Below are positions 1-4,772 of a stretch of 5,522 bases of DNA, piece after piece. Every line of letters begins with the position of its first letter. Position 1 is the first letter of the stretch. The translations under genes were made by a program, and so were the position numbers. Source of the stretch: JAJPXI01 sp045602885 (lineage in GTDB: Bacteria; Bacillota; Clostridia; Oscillospirales; Oscillospiraceae); NCBI GenBank assembly GCA_045602885.1, contig JAZSCJ010000044.1, forward strand, positions 1-5,522, in the 5' to 3' direction. The notes beneath the pieces are model-generated. The model ran no database searches. It worked only from the letters and a program-made list of their open reading frames with translations, and was not told where the DNA came from.

Positions 1-288
1 GGAGTTGAATCTATCAATTGTCTTCCTAAGACCGCTTGGCCTCCGACTTGGCAGACCGATTTTAATATCATCGTGGACGTTGACGGATTCGACCACGTCC
101 ATATGGAAGCCGTATTCGTCCAGCTGACGCTTGACTTGGGCAATTTCGTCGATTTCCCAGACTTCACCGGGCATCTTGTGGTGGAGCGCCCAAACGATGC
201 CCTCCACGCCGGGAATCTGCTTAATATCCGACAATTTGATGCGGTCGTTTCCTTCCCCATACCAGCGGAATGTCATTTGCATCGGCAT
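1..288 (-). CDS. uxuA: UxuA-family mannonate dehydratase, N-terminal fragment (runs off the left edge)
   Basis: Only the first 96 codons are in the window. The reading begins MPMQMTFRWYGEG and contains landmarks of the UxuA N-terminus: the FRWYG opening, ALHH near residues 34-37, GEVW near 41-44, VVESV near 65-69 and the VHDDIK-GLPSR stretch near 71-82. UxuA is a metal-dependent TIM-barrel enzyme that dehydrates D-mannonate to 2-keto-3-deoxy-D-gluconate in the cytoplasm. The start is chosen because GAGGAGG sits 7 nt upstream; ATGs at codons 3 and 5 are alternatives. It lies 36 nt after the Gfo/Idh/MocA gene and is probably cotranscribed with it. The last 14 residues visible lack the Asn-Tyr-containing segment expected after GLPSR, so this copy may be divergent or the sequence edge may be unreliable. 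The family call is confident, but the exact substrate is not, because a second UxuA-type gene lies at the right edge. Confidence 0.85.
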   Translation of the reverse strand, partial: MPMQMTFRWYGEGNDRIKLSDIKQIPGVEGIVWALHHKMPGEVWEIDEIAQVKRQLDEYGFHMDVVESVNVHDDIKIGLPSRRPSGLRKTIDRFNS

Positions 289-295
289 ATCATAT

Positions 296-302
296 CCTCC
301 TC
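296..302 (-). promoter_or_regulatory. Ribosome binding site of the left uxuA-type gene
   Basis: On the minus strand this reads GAGGAGG, 7 nt before the ATG whose first base is position 288. It favours the MPMQM start over the two internal ATGs. A further ATG between it and the chosen start is in a different frame. Confidence 0.8.
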
Positions 303-324
303 ACAGGTTTGGGATCAAGAAGGG

Positions 325-1542
325 TCACCAGTTGGTGTCCCAGCGTTTTTTATACTCTCCATCGGTCGCTGCTCCCGCACCGCCATAGGTATTGGAGGTA
401 TCCGCAACCACGGTTTTCACATTGTCCTTCTTCCGGGAGGTGGCGACTCGCTTCATCAGCTCCTGATGATAAAGGTCACTGTCCAGAGGCAGTTCCACGG
501 TCTTGTTCAGCCAGGAAGACAAATGCATGGCGTTGGAGATGGTCAGACCGTTGATGCCCTCACGTCCGTCGGCAACCATGGGTTCGCCGCGCAGGATGGC
601 GCCGCCCCATGCGTTGATCACGCCGGGGTGCTGCTCATTTTTGCCGTCCGTCTCCACGTCGATCCGGGTCGTGTTGATGCTGCCGAAGGGAGACGTGTTG
701 GTGCGGCTGAAATCCGGCTCACTCATTTCAAGCTCATCGATCTCCAGCCGGCCCTCCTCCGCGACGATCTTCGCCTTGTCCAGCTGGATCTCCAAACGAT
801 TGGATCCCTTGCCGTCACCGGTTGTGGTGATGAACACACCGGTGGCACCATTCTCGTATTCCACATAGGCGGTAACGTCATCTTCCACTTCGATATCGTG
901 CCACTTTCCGTAGTGCAGAAACGCGTGAACGCGAGTGGGCATACCGCAGATCCACTGCCACAAATCCAGCTGGTGGGGGCACTGATTCAGCAGTACGCCA
1001 CCACCCTCACCGGCCCAGGTGGCTCGCCAGGCGCCCGAATCATAATAGGCCTGGGGGCGGTACCAGTTGGTGATGATCCAGTTGGTTCGACGGATCTGGC
1101 CGTAAACACCGGACTGAACCAATTCATGGATCTTGCGATAAATATGGTTAGTACGCTGATTGAACATCATCGCGAACTTCAGTTCCGGGTGCTTGTCGGC
1201 TTCCGCATCCATCACCATAACCTGCCGGGTGTAAACGCCGGCAGGCTTTTCCACCAGAACATGGATGCCCTTTTTCATGCAGTCGATGGCGCAGGTAGGA
1301 TGGTCGTAATGAGGCACCGCCACAATGCAGGCGTCCACCAATCCGCTGTCAAGCATCTGCATGTAATCAGAGAACGTCTGCACCTGCTCGCCCAGCTTCT
1401 CCTTTGCCCACTGAAGGCGTTCTTCACGCTGATCCGCAACGGCAACCAGTTCAAAGTCGGGGCACTTGCCCCCCACAACGCTTCTTGCGTGTGCGGAACC
1501 CATATTGCCGATGCCGATGATACCCAGTCTAATCTTTTCCAT
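325..1542 (-). CDS. Gfo/Idh/MocA-family NAD(P)-dependent sugar dehydrogenase
   Basis: This 405-residue protein has the classic two-domain layout. An N-terminal Rossmann fold shows GIGNMG (residues 10-15) for dinucleotide binding, and Asp37 at the end of the second strand is consistent with an NAD preference. EKPAG (98-102) carries the family's Glu-Lys-Pro motif, with Lys99 expected near the active site. The C-terminal alpha/beta domain contains GGGVLLNQCPHQLD (180-193), where His190 and Asp193 fit the usual catalytic His-x-x-Asp. The family oxidises or reduces sugar hydroxyls, often at C3 or C1; the substrate cannot be read here. AAGGAG precedes the ATG and the gene starts 17 nt after the TIM-barrel gene, so the two are very likely one operon. 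The polar, Lys/Gly-rich tail of about 40 residues makes it somewhat longer than many relatives. No signal peptide is visible, so it should be cytoplasmic. Confidence 0.9.
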   Translation of the reverse strand: MEKIRLGIIGIGNMGSAHARSVVGGKCPDFELVAVADQREERLQWAKEKLGEQVQTFSDYMQMLDSGLVDACIVAVPHYDHPTCAIDCMKKGIHVLVEKPAGVYTRQVMVMDAEADKHPELKFAMMFNQRTNHIYRKIHELVQSGVYGQIRRTNWIITNWYRPQAYYDSGAWRATWAGEGGGVLLNQCPHQLDLWQWICGMPTRVHAFLHYGKWHDIEVEDDVTAYVEYENGATGVFITTTGDGKGSNRLEIQLDKAKIVAEEGRLEIDELEMSEPDFSRTNTSPFGSINTTRIDVETDGKNEQHPGVINAWGGAILRGEPMVADGREGINGLTISNAMHLSSWLNKTVELPLDSDLYHQELMKRVATSRKKDNVKTVVADTSNTYGGAGAATDGEYKKRWDTNW

Positions 1543-1559
1543 AGCCGTTCTCCTTTGCT

Positions 1560-2378
1560 TTAAATAAGCTCCTTCAGGGCCGCCACCGCGGCATCAAAGG
1601 CCACTCGCGCCGAAGGATAGCAGTAACCCATGGTGGTTTTCTTCTTGGCCTCCAGTTCGGCAAAGCCGTCGAACAGGCTCAGGTGAGGCTCAATGGACAG
1701 CACCTCCCCCTGATAGTGCGCAAGGATGTACGAAAGGTTGCCAACGCCCTTGCCCGCCGGGACTACAACACCGGTTTCCAGCGCGTCCTTGATGTGCAGG
1801 TACTCCACGTAGGGGCCAAGCTGTTCCCACGCCGCGACCGTATCCTGCTTGCACTGAACGAAGTTGGCAGGATCAAAGACCGCCTTGATCTGAGGGAACG
1901 TCTGATGTATCTGTGCGCAGCGCGCGGCATTTTCACCGTAGATACCCTTTTCATTCTCGTGGCAGAGGACAACTCCGCTCCCCTCGGCGGCAGCGCAGAA
2001 CGCGCCCAGCCGCTCCATGACCGTGTCCGCGTGCTCTGCCTCCCAACCCGCAGGGACATAAAAGCTGAACATGCGCATATGCTGCGTGCCTAAAACGTTC
2101 GCGACCTCGATACTGCGCTTGAATTTGTCAAGATGGGGCGCAAAATCGTCCTCAATCTTGATTTTTCCGTAGGACGAACCCATAGCCCAAACCGAAAGTC
2201 CGTTATCATCCAGTCTCTGGCGGATCTCCCGTGCCTTTTCAAGGGAAATGTCAACCACGTTTTGTCCGTCAACACGCCGGATCTCCAGCTGTTCGATTCC
2301 GTTTTCCAGCATTGCGCTGATCTGCCCGGAAAGGCTTCTGTCCGCTTCATCCGCAAAGGCCGATAATTTAAATCTCAT
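1560..2378 (-). CDS. Sugar phosphate isomerase/epimerase family TIM-barrel protein (AP endonuclease 2-like fold)
   Basis: This 272-residue protein resembles IolE, xylose isomerase-like and tagatose 3-epimerase-type barrels. Likely metal ligands are Glu141 in HENEKG (140-145), Asp169 in FDPANF (168-173), His195 in LHIKD (194-198) and Glu230 in SIEPH (228-232), the usual Glu/Asp/His/Glu set of the family. The PAGKGVG loop (207-213) is also typical. Members isomerise or epimerise free or phosphorylated sugars and keto-inositols, and some cleave 3-keto-glycosides; the substrate here is unknown. The start is MRFKLSAFADEAD, with AGGAG 8 nt upstream, rather than an upstream in-frame ATG that would add 16 unrelated residues and fall at or before the predicted transcription start. 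It is the first gene of a minus-strand operon with the Gfo/Idh/MocA and UxuA-type genes, divergent from the AraC-family regulator. Confidence 0.85.
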   Translation of the reverse strand: MRFKLSAFADEADRSLSGQISAMLENGIEQLEIRRVDGQNVVDISLEKAREIRQRLDDNGLSVWAMGSSYGKIKIEDDFAPHLDKFKRSIEVANVLGTQHMRMFSFYVPAGWEAEHADTVMERLGAFCAAAEGSGVVLCHENEKGIYGENAARCAQIHQTFPQIKAVFDPANFVQCKQDTVAAWEQLGPYVEYLHIKDALETGVVVPAGKGVGNLSYILAHYQGEVLSIEPHLSLFDGFAELEAKKKTTMGYCYPSARVAFDAAVAALKELI

Positions 2379-2386
2379 GCTGCCAG

Positions 2387-2391
2387 CTCCT
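2387..2391 (-). promoter_or_regulatory. Ribosome binding site setting the start of the TIM-barrel gene
   Basis: AGGAG lies within an A-rich run on the minus strand, 8 nt before the ATG at 2378. It rules out the longer reading frame that begins at 2426. Confidence 0.75.
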
Positions 2392-2409
2392 TTTTCTATG
2401 GTTGGCCAT

Positions 2410-2439
2410 ATTATATAGCGCTTCAAATAACATTGTCAT
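2410..2439 (-). promoter_or_regulatory. Predicted sigma-A-type promoter of the TIM-barrel/dehydrogenase/uxuA operon
   Basis: On the minus strand a perfect TATAAT (-10, positions 2415-2410) follows ATGACA (-35, positions 2439-2434; five of six match TTGACA) with an 18-nt spacer. The predicted transcription start near 2403 leaves a leader of about 25 nt that includes the ribosome binding site. This also argues against the longer start codon at 2426. It is predicted by eye, with no expression data. Confidence 0.65.
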
Positions 2440-2484
2440 TGTTAAAATACGCAAAATACATTGCAAATTCAAGCACAATGTGCT
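2430..2484. promoter_or_regulatory. Candidate operator region in the divergent intergenic space
   Basis: Between the two divergent genes lie a tandem CATTGTCATTGT (2431-2442), a repeated AAAATAC (2444-2450 and 2453-2459), a second ACATTG (2458-2463), and a perfect palindrome AGCACAATGTGCT (2472-2484) whose reverse strand supplies another ACATTGTG-like copy. The palindrome lies between the -35 and -10 of the predicted araC promoter and about 70-80 nt upstream of the predicted start of the divergent operon. That position would suit autorepression and activation. AraC-family proteins usually bind direct repeats, so the CATTG copies are the better regulator sites; the palindrome could belong to another regulator. 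This is inference only. Confidence 0.45.
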
Positions 2485-2489
2485 ATGGT
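2461..2489 (+). promoter_or_regulatory. Possible promoter of the AraC-family gene
   Basis: TTGCAA (2461-2466) and TATGGT (2484-2489) are separated by 17 nt, and each matches four of six consensus bases. The AT-rich run at 2491-2499 offers weaker alternative -10 boxes with poorer -35 partners. The palindrome 2472-2484 fills the spacer and reaches the first base of the -10 box. A weak, operator-covered promoter is common for regulators. Confidence 0.4.
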
Positions 2490-2519
2490 CATATATAAAG
2501 TACGCAGGAGGCGAACCGC

Positions 2520-3335
2520 ATGCTTTACGAATACCTCTTTGACGACATCTACATCAAGCACGCCATCGACGATTTTGCCGATGACAGCGAGTACACCATG
2601 CACATTCACGGCGACTGCGAGATTTATTTTTTCGTCTCGGGCGACGTGGAGTACCTTGTGGAGGATTCCAGATACCCTCTGCGCGGCGAAAGTCTGATGC
2701 TCATGCGCCCTGCCGAGCTCCACAAGCCAAAACTGCTGACCACAAACAGCTATGAGCGCTTTACGGTCAATTTCCCCATGTCCTTCATCCACAAAATAGA
2801 CCCGGACGGACTCCTGTTGGGAGCCTTTATGAACCGGCCTCTTGGCAAAAACAATTACTACGCCTCCGACGAGATCGACACCGGTCTGGTCCGAAAGCTT
2901 TTTGAGGAAATGTGCACCGCGTCGGAAACCGATTACGAGACAAGACTCACCGTAGTCACACACATTTACATGCTGCTGGACATCATCAACCGTTCCTTCG
3001 CCAAGAAGAAAACGGACGAGTTCCAGCCAAAAAATCTTGCCGAAAAAATCATTTTGTATATTGAAGACCATATGTTCGACGAACTTTCCGTGCCGAAGCT
3101 GGCCGGACATTTCCATTTAAGTGCGTCGCAGTTCAGCCGCATTTTCAAGCAGGCCACGGGGGCCGCCCCCTGGGAGTACATCACGAAAAAACGGCTGGTC
3201 GCCGCAAACGAAAAAATACGCAGCGGCATCACGGCGCAAAAGGCCTGTGACGCTTGCGGCTTCAGCGACTATTCCGCGTTCTACCGGGCATATACAAAGC
3301 ATTTCGGCTGTTCCCCCACGAACACGAACAGATGA
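2520..3335 (+). CDS. AraC/XylS-family transcriptional regulator with N-terminal cupin-type sensor domain
   Basis: This 271-residue protein has an N-terminal effector-binding domain in which His28, His30 and Glu34 (HIHGDCE) and His68 fit the cupin-like sugar-binding fold of AraC relatives. The C-terminal portion, from about residue 172, is a double helix-turn-helix: the first helix pair spans ELSVPKLAGHFHLSASQFSRIFKQATG and the second ends in GFSDYSAFYRAYTKHFGCSP, the signature end of the family. The start has AGGAGG 8 nt upstream. It is divergent from the TIM-barrel/dehydrogenase/uxuA operon, with 141 nt between start codons, so it most likely senses the substrate or an intermediate of that operon and controls it. 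It ends TNTNR shortly after the SP motif, which is a normal length for the family. The effector is unknown. Confidence 0.92.
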   Translation: MLYEYLFDDIYIKHAIDDFADDSEYTMHIHGDCEIYFFVSGDVEYLVEDSRYPLRGESLMLMRPAELHKPKLLTTNSYERFTVNFPMSFIHKIDPDGLLLGAFMNRPLGKNNYYASDEIDTGLVRKLFEEMCTASETDYETRLTVVTHIYMLLDIINRSFAKKKTDEFQPKNLAEKIILYIEDHMFDELSVPKLAGHFHLSASQFSRIFKQATGAAPWEYITKKRLVAANEKIRSGITAQKACDACGFSDYSAFYRAYTKHFGCSPTNTNR

Positions 3336-3480
3336 CCTTCACGAAGCGGTTAACATGCCGAACGTCAGCAAACGCTTGTCCCACCCGATATAGCCAGTCG
3401 ATGCTGGTCAGGAGCAACTTTGTAATTTTACGAAAACCCAAAAAGTTTGCATTTTATGCCGATACTGGGCATCACAAACA

Positions 3481-3522
3481 AATACGCCTCATGGCCAGCA
3501 AAGGTTGACCATGAGGCGTATT
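3481..3522. repeat. Hairpin A: 14-bp perfect inverted repeat, 14-nt loop
   Basis: AATACGCCTCATGG (3481-3494) is exactly complementary to 3509-3522, with a 14-nt loop. The tail after the stem is CTTGTAATTT, which lacks a clean T run, so it is only a weak terminator candidate for the upstream AraC-family gene. It could instead stabilise an RNA 3' end or belong to the local hairpin group. Confidence 0.8.
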
Positions 3523-3541
3523 CTTGTAATTTCCCACGTGA

Positions 3542-3587
3542 CGTGAGAATGAATGGTGGAGGCGGCCCGTAACCATCCATTCTCACG
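3542..3587. repeat. Hairpin B: 16-bp inverted repeat with one mismatch, 14-nt loop
   Basis: CGTGAGAATGAATGGT (3542-3557) pairs with 3572-3587 except for one A/C mismatch (3552 with 3577). The 14-nt loop opens with GGAG. There is no T tract on either side, so it is not a normal terminator. Its core, 3548-3583, aligns without gaps to the core of hairpin C. Confidence 0.8.
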
Positions 3588-3762
3588 CCCAAATCCATAT
3601 AGATTGACTGGCCAAAAGCCGTGTCACAGCCGGGATGGCAAGGAAATCCATTCGCCATTTTAAGGGTCAAAACAGCGGTTTTAATCGTGCTTTGTTCGCG
3701 TGGTGGTCGTACAGTACGGACGTAACAGGCGGTCAGCGAGGAGAAAACATGTATCAAGAAAC

Positions 3763-3825
3763 AAAAATGTTGCCTGAATGGATGGTGGAGATACCCCACA
3801 ACCTTCCATTCAGGCAACATTTTTT
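3763..3825. terminator. Hairpin C: likely bidirectional intrinsic terminator
   Basis: A 24-position stem (3763-3786 with 3801-3824) has a single T/T mismatch, giving 20 uninterrupted pairs followed by three more, and a 14-nt loop that opens with GGAG. On the plus strand the stem ends in six Ts (3820-3825); on the minus strand it ends in five Ts followed by GTTT. It can therefore end transcription arriving from both the AraC-family gene and uxuB, which converge here. It is about 430 nt from the araC stop but only about 90 nt from the uxuB stop, so it fits uxuB best. The stem is unusually long for a terminator. Confidence 0.75.
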
Positions 3826-3837
3826 AGACTCGGTTTT

Positions 3838-3911
3838 GCCCTCCACCGGCTTGGCGTTTTGGGGCTGCGGAAACGCCGAGAGGACGGGTTCCGCGCCGTT
3901 GGTGGAGGGGC
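3838..3911. repeat. Nested inverted repeat next to the uxuB stop codon
   Basis: The outer arms CCCTCCACC (3839-3847) and GGTGGAGGG (3901-3909) are exactly complementary. Inside them CTTGGCGTTT (3850-3859) pairs with AAACGCCGAG (3871-3880) with one G-T wobble and an 11-nt loop. A further CGGC/GCCG pairing (3847-3850 with 3895-3898) could extend the outer stem. There is no T tract, so it is not a classical terminator; it would fold in the 3' untranslated part of the uxuB transcript just before hairpin C. Confidence 0.65.
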
Positions 3912-3914
3912 TGG

Positions 3915-4757
3915 TTACACTCCAGAATAAGCCGCAAATCCGCAATCGATTGGAAGGACAACGCCTGTAATGGCCGATGCGGCCCTGTTATCGCAGAGAA
4001 AAAGCGTTGCACCAAGCAGTTCGGACGCATCTACAAATCGGCCCATAGGGGTTCCGTTGAGTATTTTTGCACTTCTTTCGGTGGGACTTCCGTCCTCGTT
4101 AAAGAGAAGTTTGTAGTTCTGCGCGGAAACAAGAAAGCCGGGGGCGATGGCGTTGCAGCGAATTCCCGTGCCGGCAAAATGGGTAGCAAGCCACTGGGTA
4201 AAGTTGGAAATACCGGCCTTCGCAGCAGAGTAGGCCGGAATCTTTGTCAGAGGGGTATAGGCATTCATAGAGGAGATGTTGAGAATGCACCCGGCCTTGT
4301 TTTCTGCCATATCTCTGGCGAAGGTCTGGGTGGGAAGAAGGGTTCCCTGAAAGTTGAGTTTAAATACAAAATCAACACCGTCTGCCTGCAGGTCAAAGAA
4401 GGTTTTTCCGCCTTCCTTCGCCTCGTGCTGATACTCGTTGTCGGTGGTGGCTCTGGGGTTGTTGCCGCCGGCGCCGTTTACCAGAATGTCGCAGGGGCCA
4501 AGGTCACTCAAAACAGCCTGATGCACCTGTTCAAGGGTGTCAGGATCCAGCACATTTGCCCTATAACCTTCGCAGATAAAGCCCTCCGACTTCAACTCAT
4601 CGGCGAGTTTCTTTACCGCGTCCTCATTCAGGTCAAGGGCGGCCACCTTGGCACCTGACTGAGCGAAAGCCCTTGCCATGGCACCGCAGATCAGTCCGCC
4701 CGCTCCCGTGATAACGACTACTTTGCCACTGTAATCAATGTTGATGGGAAGCTGCAT
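3915..4757 (-). CDS. uxuB: D-mannonate oxidoreductase (fructuronate reductase), short-chain dehydrogenase type
   Basis: This 280-residue classical short-chain dehydrogenase interconverts D-fructuronate and D-mannonate with a nicotinamide cofactor. The cofactor loop TGAGGLICGAMA (17-28) departs from plain TGxxxGxG in the manner I associate with the YjmF/UxuB-type subgroup. Asp42 after the second strand suggests NAD(H). NGAGG (94-98) is the structural NAG-type motif, and Asn135, Ser163, Tyr176 and Lys180 (YSAAK) fit the catalytic tetrad. The ATG is set by AGGAG 10 nt upstream, overlapping the uxuA stop; the in-frame extension to 4802 lies inside uxuA and is not used. The 14-nt gap after uxuA gives a tight uxuA-uxuB operon. 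A generic sugar-acid dehydrogenase is the alternative, but the uxuA neighbour makes UxuB by far the best reading. Confidence 0.88.
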   Translation of the reverse strand: MQLPINIDYSGKVVVITGAGGLICGAMARAFAQSGAKVAALDLNEDAVKKLADELKSEGFICEGYRANVLDPDTLEQVHQAVLSDLGPCDILVNGAGGNNPRATTDNEYQHEAKEGGKTFFDLQADGVDFVFKLNFQGTLLPTQTFARDMAENKAGCILNISSMNAYTPLTKIPAYSAAKAGISNFTQWLATHFAGTGIRCNAIAPGFLVSAQNYKLLFNEDGSPTERSAKILNGTPMGRFVDASELLGATLFLCDNRAASAITGVVLPIDCGFAAYSGV

Positions 4758-4767
4758 TTTGTTTTCT

Positions 4768-4772
4768 CTCCT
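4768..4772 (-). promoter_or_regulatory. Ribosome binding site of uxuB, touching the uxuA stop codon
   Basis: AGGAG on the minus strand begins on the last base of the uxuA TAA and sits 10 nt before the ATG at 4757. It decides the uxuB start and suggests translational coupling of the two genes. Confidence 0.75.

Larger units (their letters stand above)
3336..3914. other. Gene-poor convergent intergenic region rich in inverted repeats
   Basis: About 580 bases lie between the 3' ends of the AraC-family gene and uxuB, and no convincing gene is present. The first 85 bases after the araC stop show only weak short stems. Downstream are hairpin A (3481-3522), hairpin B (3542-3587), a 170-base stretch with a small palindrome CGTACAGTACG, hairpin C (3763-3824) and a nested inverted repeat (3838-3911). 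TTGTAATTT occurs twice (3420-3428 and 3524-3532), once on each side of hairpin A. The length and structure density are much more than a simple convergent terminator needs. It could be a small non-coding or mobile repeat, or decayed sequence. Confidence 0.7.

Noticed and set aside
73..1563. Plus-strand open frame of 496 codons opposite the dehydrogenase and left uxuA
   Set aside because: It is antisense to clear Gfo/Idh/MocA motifs and to UxuA, has no plausible ribosome binding site, and its translation shows no recognisable domain; a by-product of codon use on the other strand.
2469..3116. Minus-strand open frame of 215 codons
   Set aside because: It lies antisense to the AraC-family gene, whose domains are unmistakable, and runs into the regulatory region.
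3706..3718. Palindrome CGTACAGTACG as an operator
   Set aside because: It lies in a convergent region far from any supported promoter, and a palindrome this short is expected by chance.
3428..3820. Minus-strand open frame of 130 codons across the intergenic region
   Set aside because: It starts inside hairpin C without a ribosome binding site, translates all three hairpins, and shows no recognisable domain; listed as intergenic instead.
3481..3825. Hairpins as a CRISPR array or integron attC sites
   Set aside because: Spacing is irregular, there are only three units, the repeats are not near-identical, and no GTTRRRY/RYYYAAC core pairs frame them; no cas or integrase gene is present.
4179..4658. 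Plus-strand open frame of 159 codons
   Set aside because: It is antisense to uxuB, which has a complete short-chain dehydrogenase motif set.
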